Shown piece by piece: positions 22,546-32,630 of a stretch of 64,000 bases of DNA. The DNA comes from Azolla caroliniana (taxonomy: Eukaryota > Polypodiophyta), in assembly GCA_043228905.1 (NCBI GenBank), contig JBHGNT010000022.1, forward strand, positions 9,114,001 to 9,178,000. The letters are read 5' to 3'. The position numbers and the translations under genes are program-made. The first letter of the stretch is position 1. Each line of letters starts with the position of its first letter. The notes under the pieces were generated by a model that did not search any database, was not told the origin of the DNA, and saw only the letters and a program-made list of their open reading frames with translations.

Positions 22546-25500
22546 ATGGATGAACAGAATCCGTCGATTAAAGTAATACTTTACGGGCAAGAAATCGGAA
22601 ATGTGATTATAGATGGAGGCTCGGGAGTTAATGTGATTAACAAAACTACATGTGAAAAACTAGGAATCACGGAATGGGAAGCATGTCCGTTTTGGTTACG
22701 AATGGCAGATACAAGTACGGTACGACCGATTGGTTTGCTTCGACAACTGGATGTAATAATCGGGGGACACAGTTTTCAGATTTCGGCAGTAATTTTGCAG
22801 TTAGAAACACAGGGAGCATACCCCTTGTTATTGGGGAGACCATGGTTAAAGACAACTAATATCAAACAAAATTGGAAACAAAATGTGCTAACATTTAGGA
22901 AAGGAAAAACTAAGGTCAGGATTCCGACGCACAACAAAGTGACAACAAGCAAACAGAGTTTACCGGTACATGCAGAAGCAGTTAATATGATGGAAGGATT
23001 GGACGAGGAAGAAGAAAGTCAGTATTTTAATGATAATCAGAAAATCATCCCTCTATTTGAGGTAGATATTTTGCAAGCATTAACACCATATGTAGACTCA
23101 CACGAAGAAGTGCCAATAGATGAGCAAACAATGAAAGAAATACGAATGCAACAAGAAGCTACAGATAAGGAAATGAAGGTATCTCAGAGAGTGCAAGCCT
23201 CAGCATTAGAGGAGATCGATTTGGCAGGAGTAGAGGATGGTGAAAGAAAAACAGTCTTGATTGCTAGAGATTTGGCGGAAAATGACAAACGGACATTAAC
23301 AACATTACTATTACAATATAAAGATGTTTTTGCATGGTCGTTTGACGATATGAAAGGTCTGGATCCCGCTTTTTGTCAACATCAAATCAATTTGCATAAA
23401 GATGCAAAGCCAGTACAACAACGCAGGTACAGGTTGAATCCGAATTATGCTATCAAAGTAAAAGAAGAAATCGATAAACTCTTAAAAGTAGGATTTATTC
23501 GACCCGTCAAAAAATCAACATGGCTGAGTCCGATAGTAGTAGTCCCGAAAAAGAATGGGAAAATTCGCGTATGTGTGGATTACAGAAAATTGAATGCAGC
23601 GACAATTACAGATGCGTTTCCGTTGCCATTCACAGATGGGATATTAGATGCAGTAGCTGGACATGAAATTTATAGTTTATTGGATGGGTTCAGTGGGTAC
23701 AACCAAGTACGGATGAATCCGGAAGATCAGGAAAAGACAGCTTTTGTCACAGAATGGGGTGTCTTTGTGGCAGTAGTAATGATGTTCAGTTTAAAAACAG
23801 CTCCAACTACATTTCAGCGGGTAATACAGGAAATATTTGGGGAATATATTCCAGCTTTCATGCAGGTGTTTTTAGATGATTTTGCGGTATATAGTCGGAA
23901 AGCTGATCATTTTGAGCATTTACGGCTATGTTTAGAAAAATGTCGAAAAGGGCGTCTTAGCTTAAATCCAGCCAAATGCGCATTCGGAGTAATGAGTGGT
24001 ACGTTACTTGGGCATATTATCAGTCAAGAAGGGATTGCAGTGGACCCAGACAAAGTTAAAGCAATTATTGAGGCAACACAACCGACAAATGCTAAAGCTC
24101 TAAGTAGATTTTTGGGTCAAATTCGGTGGCACAGTAGAATGATGAGATATCTAGCAGACATTGCTATTCCGTTACACACAGCAGTACACAAAGTTCCTTT
24201 TATATGGACAAGTATAGAACAAGATGCATACGAATGTCTCAAGAAGATGCTGACAAAGGTTCCGGTAGTCCAACCACCGGACTGGAACAAACCATTTCAT
24301 GTTTTCGTCGATGCGTCGGACATTGCCATAGGCAGTGCTTTAATGCAATTATCCGAACCAAACTGGTATAGACCGGTATACTATGCCAGTAGGAAACTTT
24401 CGTCGGCCGAAAGAAACTATTCAACAACCGAAAGAGAAGCTTTGGGAATGATATATAGTGTGAACAAATTTCGACATTACCTTTTGGGTAAGAAATTTAC
24501 ATTTCATGTGGATCATTCGGCTCTACTGTATCTAGTTTCCAAACAAGAATTGACAGGCAAGTTAGCCAGATGGACGTTATTGCTTCAAGAGTTTGAATTC
24601 GACATTATACATCGACCAGGAGCACAGCACGCGATTGCTGACTATCTCAGTCGGCTTGAATCTGGAGAAGAAGTGGTTGGTGTTAAAGATGATTTTCCAG
24701 ATACTCAATTATTTCGGGTTGAGACAGTAAAAGCACAAGAAATGAATGAGGAAAAAGAGGATGAATGGATTTCCGAAATGACGATATTTCTATCAACAGG
24801 AATTCCGGCCGAACACATGTCGACGGATGAAAGAAAAAGAATTGCAGTACGAAGTCGAAATTTTTGTTTATTTAATGACATGTTGTATCATAAAGGAGCG
24901 GATGGAATATGGCGAAGGGCAGTACGGAAATTTGAAAAATTAGCCATATTAACAGAGTCACATTGTGGAATTGCTGGCGGTCATTACGCAGGAGAAGCAA
25001 CAGCCAGAAAAATATGGAATAGCGGGTTATGGTGGCCAACGGTGATGAAAGATGCTAACGAATATTGTAAGAAATGCGATTTGTGTCAAAGAATGGGGCA
25101 ACCGACCGAAAAGGATAGAATGCCTTTTCAACCGGTTTTACCTCTTGAGCCATTTCAGAAATGGGGCTTAGATTTTGTTGGCCCATTCAAACTAGCAGCT
25201 GCAAGAACCGGTAATCGATATATCATAATTGCGACTGACTATTGCACAAAATGGGTTGAAGCAAAAGCTCTCAAAGACAATACAGCAGCATCCACAGCAA
25301 AATTCCTGTATGAAAATATATGGTGTCGATTCGGTTGCCCAATAGAATTGGTAAGCGATCAAGGCACTCATTTTATTAACAAGTTAATTCATGAATTAAC
25401 TAATTATTATGTCGTAGTTCATAAGAAAAGTACGCCTTACTATCCCCAAGCTAATGGATTGGCAGAATCGACAAATAAAACAATTCAAACAATTTTAAAG

Positions 25501-26088
25501 AAGATAGTGAATGAAAATCGTACTGATTGGGATCAAAAGTTAAATAGTGCATTATGGGCATATCGTACTTCGTACAAAACATCCATTAAATCAACACCTT
25601 TCCGAATGGCATTCGGACTTGAAGCTGTTATGCCGATCGAATTTCAAATTCCGACACTTCGTATCCAAGCGACGAATAAGTTAAATGAAATAGAATCGGA
25701 GCAGATACGCAAAGAGGCTTTATTAGTATTAGAAGAAGAACGGATTCAATCAATGTCAGCACTAGAACACAAGCAGAGACAAATCAAGGCATTCGTAAAT
25801 CGACATCGAAGGAAATCGGAAGAGCAATTCGAAATTGGGAAACCGGTATTGGTATTCCAGACGAAAATGGGACTTATGCCTGGGAAACTCCGGTATAGAT
25901 GGACAGGTCCAGTATGGATAATTAATAGTAAAAATGGTACGTATCAGCTGGGATCATTAACCGGAGAGGTTTTACCGAAATGGGTAAATGGATTCCGGCT
26001 TAAACCGTATTTGGGAGATATGCCGGTAAACCCGTTTATGCAAACGGAAGAAAAAAAAAAAAAAAAAAAAAAAAAACTAACTAACTAA
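22546..26088 (+). CDS. pol: G1 pol polyprotein: protease, RT, RNase H, integrase (1180 codons, uninterrupted)
   Basis: Domain order is that of Ty3/gypsy. Aspartic protease IIDGGSGVNVI at residues 21-31. Reverse transcriptase with VVPKKNGKIRVCVDYRKLN (about 330-350) and the catalytic box as VFLDDFAVYS (about 441). RNase H starting HVFVDASDIAIGSAL (about 585). Integrase with HHCC finger (HCGIAGGHY...CKKCDLC, 806-847) and DD35E catalytic residues in LDFVGP (about 876), VSDQGTHF (about 936) and GLAES (about 972). It lacks a recognisable chromodomain. The reading ends in a run of Lys coded by an A26 tract (26,051-26,076). The ATG at 22,546 lies in the gag frame after a stop, so translation in nature probably enters from gag. 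Pol has no nonsense codon although gag has four. Confidence 0.95.
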   Translation: MDEQNPSIKVILYGQEIGNVIIDGGSGVNVINKTTCEKLGITEWEACPFWLRMADTSTVRPIGLLRQLDVIIGGHSFQISAVILQLETQGAYPLLLGRPWLKTTNIKQNWKQNVLTFRKGKTKVRIPTHNKVTTSKQSLPVHAEAVNMMEGLDEEEESQYFNDNQKIIPLFEVDILQALTPYVDSHEEVPIDEQTMKEIRMQQEATDKEMKVSQRVQASALEEIDLAGVEDGERKTVLIARDLAENDKRTLTTLLLQYKDVFAWSFDDMKGLDPAFCQHQINLHKDAKPVQQRRYRLNPNYAIKVKEEIDKLLKVGFIRPVKKSTWLSPIVVVPKKNGKIRVCVDYRKLNAATITDAFPLPFTDGILDAVAGHEIYSLLDGFSGYNQVRMNPEDQEKTAFVTEWGVFVAVVMMFSLKTAPTTFQRVIQEIFGEYIPAFMQVFLDDFAVYSRKADHFEHLRLCLEKCRKGRLSLNPAKCAFGVMSGTLLGHIISQEGIAVDPDKVKAIIEATQPTNAKALSRFLGQIRWHSRMMRYLADIAIPLHTAVHKVPFIWTSIEQDAYECLKKMLTKVPVVQPPDWNKPFHVFVDASDIAIGSALMQLSEPNWYRPVYYASRKLSSAERNYSTTEREALGMIYSVNKFRHYLLGKKFTFHVDHSALLYLVSKQELTGKLARWTLLLQEFEFDIIHRPGAQHAIADYLSRLESGEEVVGVKDDFPDTQLFRVETVKAQEMNEEKEDEWISEMTIFLSTGIPAEHMSTDERKRIAVRSRNFCLFNDMLYHKGADGIWRRAVRKFEKLAILTESHCGIAGGHYAGEATARKIWNSGLWWPTVMKDANEYCKKCDLCQRMGQPTEKDRMPFQPVLPLEPFQKWGLDFVGPFKLAAARTGNRYIIIATDYCTKWVEAKALKDNTAASTAKFLYENIWCRFGCPIELVSDQGTHFINKLIHELTNYYVVVHKKSTPYYPQANGLAESTNKTIQTILKKIVNENRTDWDQKLNSALWAYRTSYKTSIKSTPFRMAFGLEAVMPIEFQIPTLRIQATNKLNEIESEQIRKEALLVLEEERIQSMSALEHKQRQIKAFVNRHRRKSEEQFEIGKPVLVFQTKMGLMPGKLRYRWTGPVWIINSKNGTYQLGSLTGEVLPKWVNGFRLKPYLGDMPVNPFMQTEEKKKKKKKKLTN

Positions 26089-26094
26089 CTAACT
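26051..26094 (+). repeat. A26 homopolymer followed by (CTAA)n at the end of pol
   Basis: 26 consecutive A and then CTAACTAACTAACTAACT. It marks the exact border between pol and the accessory region. Confidence 0.95.
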
Positions 26095-26264
26095 CACTCA
26101 ATAGTTCTTGTCAAATGCAGAAATAGAATCTTGCCATAACATTCTGAATCGACTATAAATAGCAAGAGGAATTGCATTATTATTAGTAAGTGGTACAACC
26201 ACTACACGTAGAGTTATTACTAATTAATTCCTACATTAATAGCAATTACTATTCTTTAGTCATA

Positions 26265-28610
26265 ATGCATAAGTTAATATCTTTAAAGCATATTTCTGTA
26301 TCTTCTGTGTCGCCAAAGCAACAGAAACGAGTGCAGATCTCGAAACATTCTGAGCCTTCGTGCCCTAGCTCGCCCAAACTCTGTTTTTCTGATTTTCATC
26401 GCTACAGAAGCTGTGCAGATCTCCAACCGTCATCGACAAGTGATTCAAAACAAGCAAACACAGAAGTCATGCCGATTCCTGTGTCTGAAGAACTGCGACT
26501 GTGGCTTTATGAGAGAAACTTACAAGGTTTCATCAAAGTAGCAGAAGCGGAACCTCATCCATAGGCGGAAGAATTGGTACAACAATTAGACATCACCAAG
26601 GTCACCACAAAGAAAATACGAAATGCATTACAGATGCCAAGAGGAGGCTTTGAGGCAGTTAAAAAACCTTCATCAGAAGCACTCCAATCGTATTTCGGGG
26701 AATACTCACCCTCGGCAAAAGCATATCAGACTTATGGAGGTCGGGATGAGTTTTTCCATGAAGTGGCTAGATTTTTACTAGAGGTGGGATTTGTCAGTCC
26801 CCGTTTTTATTGTATGCCGAAAAAAAGGGCTGGGCTTATCATAGCCGCATACGAAAAAGAGGATTTCAACTGGCCACTATTGTCGGGGGAAGCTCTGAGA
26901 GAGCAGCTACAAGGGGTAAAAACAGGAAAACCAATGAAGCAAATTTTTGGTCGTTGGCTATCGGTATTGTTTCCGATTCAAGAATCGGAAACTCCTGTTC
27001 AGTCAAGAAGACCACCGATAGTACAAGCACCTCGAAGACACCGACAGGTAGTACATGAAGAATGGATAGAGGAAGAATCGGCACATGCCGATAATATACA
27101 AACGGATATGCCTCAGTCGGAACCACCAAGACCAGAGAATTCCGAAAACAGGCAACCAGCAGCCGAACAAGAAACAGTTGACCATTTGATAAACAAGCAG
27201 CAGCCGACAGAAAATCGACAACAAGCAGAGAAGATGCGACAAAGGACAAGGGTTAAACAAAAGGCTAATCGGCAATTCCAACCAGAAAACAGTGATGGGT
27301 CAGCACCGAAAAGGCAACGCACAAAGGAAAATTCGAATACGCCTGTAGTAGCAGAAGTAATAAAACCAGGGAATGAGAGCATTTCGACACAACCTCAACA
27401 AGGACAATCTTCAAAAGTAGCAATTCGGGAAGCACATGGGTGCTTGGATATTCCACCAGCAGCACATGAATTAGCTGCCATTTTACAGTTCGGAACTTCA
27501 TACGAACTGGTTGAATGGTTGGCTAAAAGATTGACAGAAGTATCAGAACGGCTGGCTCAAGAACATAATGACCGAATAATAATACAGAAGGCCTTACGAG
27601 GAGTGTTGGAACCTCAAGAAAAAGCAGAGATAGAGAAAATCGGCCGGAAAAGAAATGCACAGAATAGAGGGGAGGCTATTGAAATGCCACCATTACATGA
27701 AGCACTGGTCGAAATTCATAGAGAATATGAAACGGCACGCAAAGCAGCCAGTGATATGGCTGAAAGATACAAAAGTGTATCAGCATCGGCGGAGGTGCTG
27801 AAACATCAGTTTTGTAACATACAGGCAGAAAATAAAGAACTAAAAGAAAGTCTAAACAAATGGGAAACACAGGCACGGCCTATGGCGTCGGAGTCAGAAT
27901 GGCAGCAGAAATTGGAGGACGCTGAGAAAGCACGTCAAGCAGAAACAACAAGGGCCAACAATGTTGTATTTCGAACTACAGAATTAGAAAAACAAATAGA
28001 AACCATTCAGAATGGCCAATACAAAGTTCTCGAAGAAAAAAATCAATTAATAAACGAATTACATAAAAATCTAGAAGAAGCTAAGACGGCCAATCATACA
28101 TATACCGAGCAAATTGAGGAATTCGAAAGGTATATAGTGTCACAGGAAAGTCAATTGACAGAAAAAGAGCGGAGTCTTGAAGAAGTCAACAGAAGAATTA
28201 CGGAACACCAGGAGGAATGGAGCAAAGAGAAATCGGCATTCGAACAACAACTGAACAAAATTCGGAAGATATCGGAACAAAGGCGGCTGGACATATATGT
28301 AGTCGAATCCAAACTAATGCGGGCTGAAAGTGAAAACCGAGCCACTATTACAGATTTACGGAAAGAGTTGCAAACCGCTCAATACGTCGCAAGGATCACT
28401 AAGGACAAAGTGCAGCACATCATAGGGAAACATCGAAACCTAGCAAAGAAAATGATCGATGAATCCCTTGCGCAAGGATGGAAGTTATGGACGGCACAAG
28501 CGGCGGAATTACAGTTATTGCGTGCCGACAAAAATAACCGTCAGGTCCAAGGTGCAGGTTTTTTAAAATGGCACAAAAGGATATTGACAATATCCAAGAG
28601 GATATCATGA
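26265..28610 (+). CDS. G1 accessory ORF after pol: long coiled-coil protein of unknown function
   Basis: One frame is open from ATG 26,265 (or upstream to 26,190) to 28,610, broken only by TAG 26,562-26,564. From 26,574 it is open for 678 codons. The N-terminal 170 residues are globular-looking (GRDEFFHEVARFLLEVGFVS, MPKKRAGLIIAAYEKE). Then comes a polar, Gln/Pro/Arg-rich stretch. Next is a conserved block IPPAAHELAAILQF, SYELVEWLAKRL (27,450-27,540), and a coiled-coil of more than 300 residues rich in Glu, Lys, Gln and Ala. There is no signal peptide and no membrane segment, so it is not envelope-like. A homologous relic lies at 10,763-11,422, which shows that the ORF belongs to the element family. 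It resembles no retroelement domain I know. Gag-like or particle-assembly roles are guesses. Confidence 0.8.
28559..28565 (+). promoter_or_regulatory. Candidate -1 frameshift heptamer T TTT TTA
   Basis: In the accessory-ORF frame the codons read GGT TTT TTA AAA. A -1 slip on T TTT TTA leads exactly into the frame of the next ORF, whose ATG is at 28,568. The pattern X XXY YYZ is the classical slippery type. A one-base indel in this T6A4 run could give the same picture. Confidence 0.4.
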
Positions 28611-28936
28611 AAGATATGGACGAAATTGCGGCATTTTACAGAGAAGAAATTCAACGTATTATGCAAGAATTCGACAAAAATGATATAGGCACTTCCGTTC
28701 AGTTGGATAAAATCGAAGCCGAAAGAACCAGCAAGACTCCTGGTCTTCAAGCTCCCGGAAGAAGTGAACCAGAGCAGCCAACCGAATCACAACATTCAAA
28801 ACCTGCTCCAAATGACAACTGTGACACAGATAAAGATGAAGAGGAAGAGGAAGATATAGATGGAATACATCCAAGGCCAGAAGAGCCTTCGATTTTTGAT
28901 ATTCTGAACGATTCGGATGAAGAGCTACAGGAATAG
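28568..28936 (+). CDS. G1 small acidic ORF overlapping the end of the accessory ORF
   Basis: 122 codons in the -1 frame relative to the preceding ORF, overlapping it by 43 nt. It begins with an amphipathic stretch (MAQKDIDNIQEDIMKDMDEI) that looks like a continuation of the coiled-coil and ends in an acidic tail (DKDEEEEEDIDGI and DILNDSDEELQE). It stops 44 nt before the 3' LTR. It is either a frameshift extension of the accessory protein or the true C-terminus after an indel. No known domain was recognised. Confidence 0.6.
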   Translation: MAQKDIDNIQEDIMKDMDEIAAFYREEIQRIMQEFDKNDIGTSVQLDKIEAERTSKTPGLQAPGRSEPEQPTESQHSKPAPNDNCDTDKDEEEEEDIDGIHPRPEEPSIFDILNDSDEELQE

Positions 28937-28980
28937 GCGTGGGTTCGCTGGACAAGGTCCTGGCCCACGGACGTGCCAAG

Positions 28981-29436
28981 TGTTACCCGGACCCGGACAG
29001 TCAGTTTTACCGAACAAGTGGGAAAGCGTCGAAAACGGAGTCGGTTCGGATCGACTGTTCGGATCAATGACTCAGCAGTGAACAAAGAGAACTAAGTTAG
29101 TTAGATAATTTTGTAATTCTTGATAGTAAGTAGGAATAGTTCTTGATGAGAAAAGACCTTCGGTATACCTATAAAAGGGAACCGAAGGCATTGTAAGAAA
29201 GGTCGTTTATTTAGTAATATAAGTTTAAGTTAGGAATATCATGTACGGATTTTGTGTTCTTTCTATTGTCTATGTTGTTAAGTGCAATCTTCCTAATTTA
29301 TAACTGAGTAACGATCACGGTAATTACCGATTAATATAGTATATTTCCATTCGTAAAACACAATTCCTTGTTAGAACGTTGAGTAGCGACGTTCACTCTT
29401 CTGTATCGATAGTAGTTAGTAATTAGCCGATTAACA
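28981..29436 (+). repeat. 3' LTR of G1
   Basis: 456 bp, TGTTACCCGG to GATTAACA. Compared with the 5' LTR I see five differences (near positions 18 and 31 of the LTR and three near its end), all C/T or G/A. Confidence 0.95.
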
Positions 29437-30632
29437 ATCTCAAAGAATTTTGGAGTTTGTTGAAGCGGAACAATTATTATGCATCCCTCCTAATAATGGG
29501 TTTATTTGGCAACAACTACAAAATATTGCATTGATGCAAGGTCCCTTACCTCTACAAACAAGAGAACAAATATGGATTGATTGGTGTTTACGGGGTCAAA
29601 CACCGTTGTTACAAGTGATTACTAATCTGTTGTATCATCACTCTGTTGAGTCACTTGGATGGTGATCATCTAAGGCTGAAGAAGAATGGAAAATGCACAA
29701 ATCTAATAATGGATGGTGGTAGATCTTACAACGTAGTTGGCATTGTAAATTTCCACTTGTAGCAAAGGTCTTCATTTGGAGAGTTTTGATTGGAGGATTG
29801 CCTTTGTGATTAGCTCTAAAGCATCGTGGACTAACAACAGATAATTGCTTCTTCTACACTGTTCAAATGGAAGATTGGTGTTTACGGGGTCAAACACCAT
29901 TGTTACAAGTGACTACTAATCTTTTGTATCATTGCTCTGTTGAGTTGCTTGGATGGTGATCATCTAAGGCTGAAGAAGAATGGAAAATACACAAATTTGA
30001 TAATGGATGGTGGCAGATCTTACAATGTAGTTGGCATTGTAAATTTCCTCTTGTAGCAAAGGTCTTCATTTGGAGAGTTTTGATTGGAGGATTGCCTTTG
30101 TGATTAGCTCTAAAGCATTGTGGACTAACAACAAGTAATTGCTTCTTCTACACTGTTCAAATGGAAGATAGTGCCCATCGATTTATACAATGTTCGATTG
30201 GTTGTCAGATTTGGAGTTACGTTCCTCAAAATTGGCAAGATTTATCATGGTGTGATTTGACACCTAAACAATGGGTGTTTGCACAATTTACACAAGTTGA
30301 CCCAAAATCAAAGATGGAGATCATTTTCCTATTTTTGAGATATTGGGGACTGTGTCATAATTGGAACATGCGCAATGATTTTGTATTCAATGGTAGACAT
30401 GGAGTGAAAGCATATCTACAAAAGTTGAAGGGAGTATTAATGTGACAATTTTCTTTATTGGAGCAAGTGAAAATTCTTTCCTTAGTGGAGTGTTTGTCTT
30501 GCCTATTGGCAATTCAACATGTTCCACAACCTATGTAGTGTAGTTAGTGGGTGACCATACTCTATTGTCACACTCATTGTAAGTAGTGTTTTTCACACAC
30601 ATTTATTAATATAATTGTGTTTTCACCACACA
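29437..30632 (+). mobile_element. LINE, right part (RT-associated zinc-binding region and 3' end)
   Basis: Resumes the LINE interrupted by G1, after the repeated ATCTC. Reading fragments include IWIDWCLRGQTPLLQVITNL, VFIWRVLIGGLPL and, after the internal duplication, AHRFIQCSIGCQIWSYV (30,170-30,220) and WNMRNDFVFNGR. This is the layout of the plant LINE C-terminal zinc-binding domain. Several in-frame stops show that it is dead. The 3' end runs into a GA microsatellite at about 30,637. Confidence 0.75.
29581..30168 (+). repeat. 294-bp in-frame tandem duplication inside the LINE
   Basis: Copy 1 is 29,581-29,874 and copy 2 is 29,875-30,168, both beginning TTGGTGTTTACGGGGTCAAA. They differ by about ten substitutions. 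The period equals 98 codons. Confidence 0.9.
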
Positions 30633-30636
<4 letters not shown>

Positions 30637-30676
<40 letters not shown>

Positions 30677-30690
30677 AAGAAAGAAATATT
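30637..30690. repeat. (GA)n-(GAAA)n microsatellite
   Basis: A GA run of about 36 nt and then three to four GAAA units. It lies at the 3' end of the LINE and may be its tail. Confidence 0.95.
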
Positions 30691-30859
30691 AACGTCTTCT
30701 ACGGCTAAAATTGGCCCATGAGACAAATGGTTTACAACAAAAAATGGGATATTTACCCATTCATCGAAAGTAAAAATAAAAATAGAGTTTTAAGCTAAAT
30801 AGTTATAGTAAAATAAAATAACAAACATGTTCTACAATGAAAATGATGTTATACTAGGC

Positions 30860-31810
30860 CTAATTTCATTTCCATCCAAGTCTCTCGAAGAGAAGCGGGA
30901 GGTCAAAGGGTTTCAATGTGGATGTGGCTCGTTGCCCCAATGTAAAAGGTACCCCAACCATAACTTCTAGTCGACGTAGCTCACATTCCCTTATCTTCTT
31001 AATCCTTTTTACTCCGTGTCGACTTGTTTTGAAGCCCAACATCCGAGGGCGTTTGATTGTTCTTTGCGTTTCGGCTTCCGAGAGAGAGAGAGAGGCCGAG
31101 CGGCGTAAGTGTATCCACATTCATCGTCTCCCCTTGTTCCTGAAAATTTACACTAGTTACAAGTTGATAAATAGTAAAAGGGTTATGGTTAACACTTTGT
31201 AATTTATTCTCCCTATGTTGTTTTAACTCTAAGATATACCTACCTAGTCTCTTTACATCCAGGGTATCTAATAGTTTGGAGAGGATGGGAGAGGGTCCTA
31301 ATATGTCTTGGTATTCCACTCATATCTCGGCATAAGTTGGGCACTTGCATGTGAAGTGATACTCATCCTCTATCTCTACGTGGCACAACCTACATAGCCT
31401 TTCCTCCCTAGGGACTCTATTAGCTCGACCATTCTCAATCTCAAGTTGGTGAGATGATATCCTAAGTTGTCTAATGGCAACCCTTAATGCATTTGATAAG
31501 AATATATCTAGATATTTTGGTCGTGTAATAAAACCTAACTGAGAGAAGTGCAATAAGTGTTCCTTGTAGATGGGAGTGGCTCTCGTGGGGTGATCCATTT
31601 ATATCGAGTGTAAATTTGCCATATTTCTTGGCGTATCACTTTATTACGGTCTTCATGAGATATTAGAGTTTGGTTAGTCCCATGGTTGTACTTAAGGGAG
31701 GGTAGGTTATTAATGTCTATGTCGTCTGCAAGTAACCCACTCACCACAGTGCTATACCAAGAGCTTGTGTCTCCAAACGCATGTAGGGATCGAGAATGCC
31801 TCAAAAGCTC
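30860..31810 (-). mobile_element. Second LINE fragment, C-terminal Cys/His region (minus strand)
   Basis: Minus-strand readings in three overlapping pieces: NQTLISHEDRNKVIRQEIWQ (about 31,680-31,620), then LRISSHQLEIENGRANRVPR followed by EERLCRLCHVEIEDEYHFTC (31,480-31,340), then EYQDILGPSP and LDTLDVKRLGRYILELKQHR (31,318-31,205). The CxxC...H...C arrangement after a PREER box is the usual tail of LINE reverse transcriptase proteins. Frames change between pieces, so it is a pseudogene. It may belong to the same family as the relic at 11,690. Confidence 0.75.
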
Positions 31811-32630
31811 GACGAGATATCCTATCTTGTGGTTGGCTATGTATCCGATGAATAAAAACTACCACCAAGAAAACCGTAATAACAAAAAGGAAACAACCAA
31901 CAATTACAAAGAAGAGGAGAATGTGCTTATGTGGTCACCTTCTCTCTATGTTCTCTCACTACAACCACCTCTTGGAAAGGAGGTGGAGACTTAACTACCT
32001 AGTAACTATGTGCCATAGGACTTAACTTACGTGACACATTAGTGATGGTACAAAGCGGTGGGATGTTCACACACTTGGCTATTCCTAAGGTGTGTTCCCA
32101 CACTAGGGAAGTTGAGTTTGATTCTCGATAGTAATTCCCTCTCTTTCAACTTGAATCGTGACCCTGAGCTTTGAAGGCATAAGATTCACTGTTATACAAT
32201 TGACAAACGTGTATATTTTAAATTGCAATTTTTTATAGAACTTGAAAAGCAAGATTTTTTGTAGTGCCTTGGCACAATGGTCATATCTGCTGATTTCTTT
32301 TGTTTGGAGTTTGGAGCATGAAATTGTCCAAGTCTAGGGTAACCAAAAGTTGGTTTCAAAGTGACAACATGCACAACTATAGAACAACAAGAGCTCAATT
32401 ATTGACAACTCTCAAAGCTTATAATATCTCATACCAAAGCTCACTTTCCCCTACTAAAGTGTGGAGTACAAATTCTACAAAATAAATGTTTACCAAGGAA
32501 TGGTTCAAGACGATGATGACCAATCCAAATTCTATGTTCATTCATTAAGATTGACCACATCATCACAATTCCCTTGCATGCTCGCACTCAACCCACTGCA
32601 TGAATATGATCTTCCTATATAGCCAATGAT
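31811..32630. other. Intergenic sequence with a tiny copia gag scrap
   Basis: No gene seen. The segment 32,126-32,188 matches 18,403-18,466 closely (AGTAATTCC(C/T)TCTCTT(T/C)CAACTTGAA), so it is another scrap of the copia A family gag. The rest is unassigned. Confidence 0.5.

Larger units (their letters stand above)
20030..29436 (+). mobile_element. Ty3/gypsy LTR retrotransposon G1, structurally complete, with post-pol accessory ORFs
   Basis: The element is 9,407 bp, bounded by TGTTACCCGG...CCGATTAACA LTRs of 456 bp and by a 5-bp target duplication ATCTC (20,025-20,029 and 29,437-29,441). Order: 5' LTR, primer-binding site, gag, protease, reverse transcriptase, RNase H, integrase, accessory coiled-coil ORF, small acidic ORF, 3' LTR. 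The two LTRs differ at five sites by eye, all transitions, about 1.1 percent, so insertion is fairly recent. Gag carries four in-frame stops and the accessory ORF one, while pol is fully open. Host sequence is a LINE. I did not see a purine tract directly before the 3' LTR. Confidence 0.95.

Noticed and set aside
22546-22548. ATG 22,546 as a natural pol start separate from gag
   Set aside because: The frame is continuous with gag in both G1 and D and the ATG is merely the first after a stop, so a gag-pol fusion is the likelier ancestral state.
26574-28610. Post-pol ORF of G1 as an envelope-like gene
   Set aside because: No signal peptide, no hydrophobic membrane segment and a coiled-coil composition throughout. 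The position alone does not make it env.
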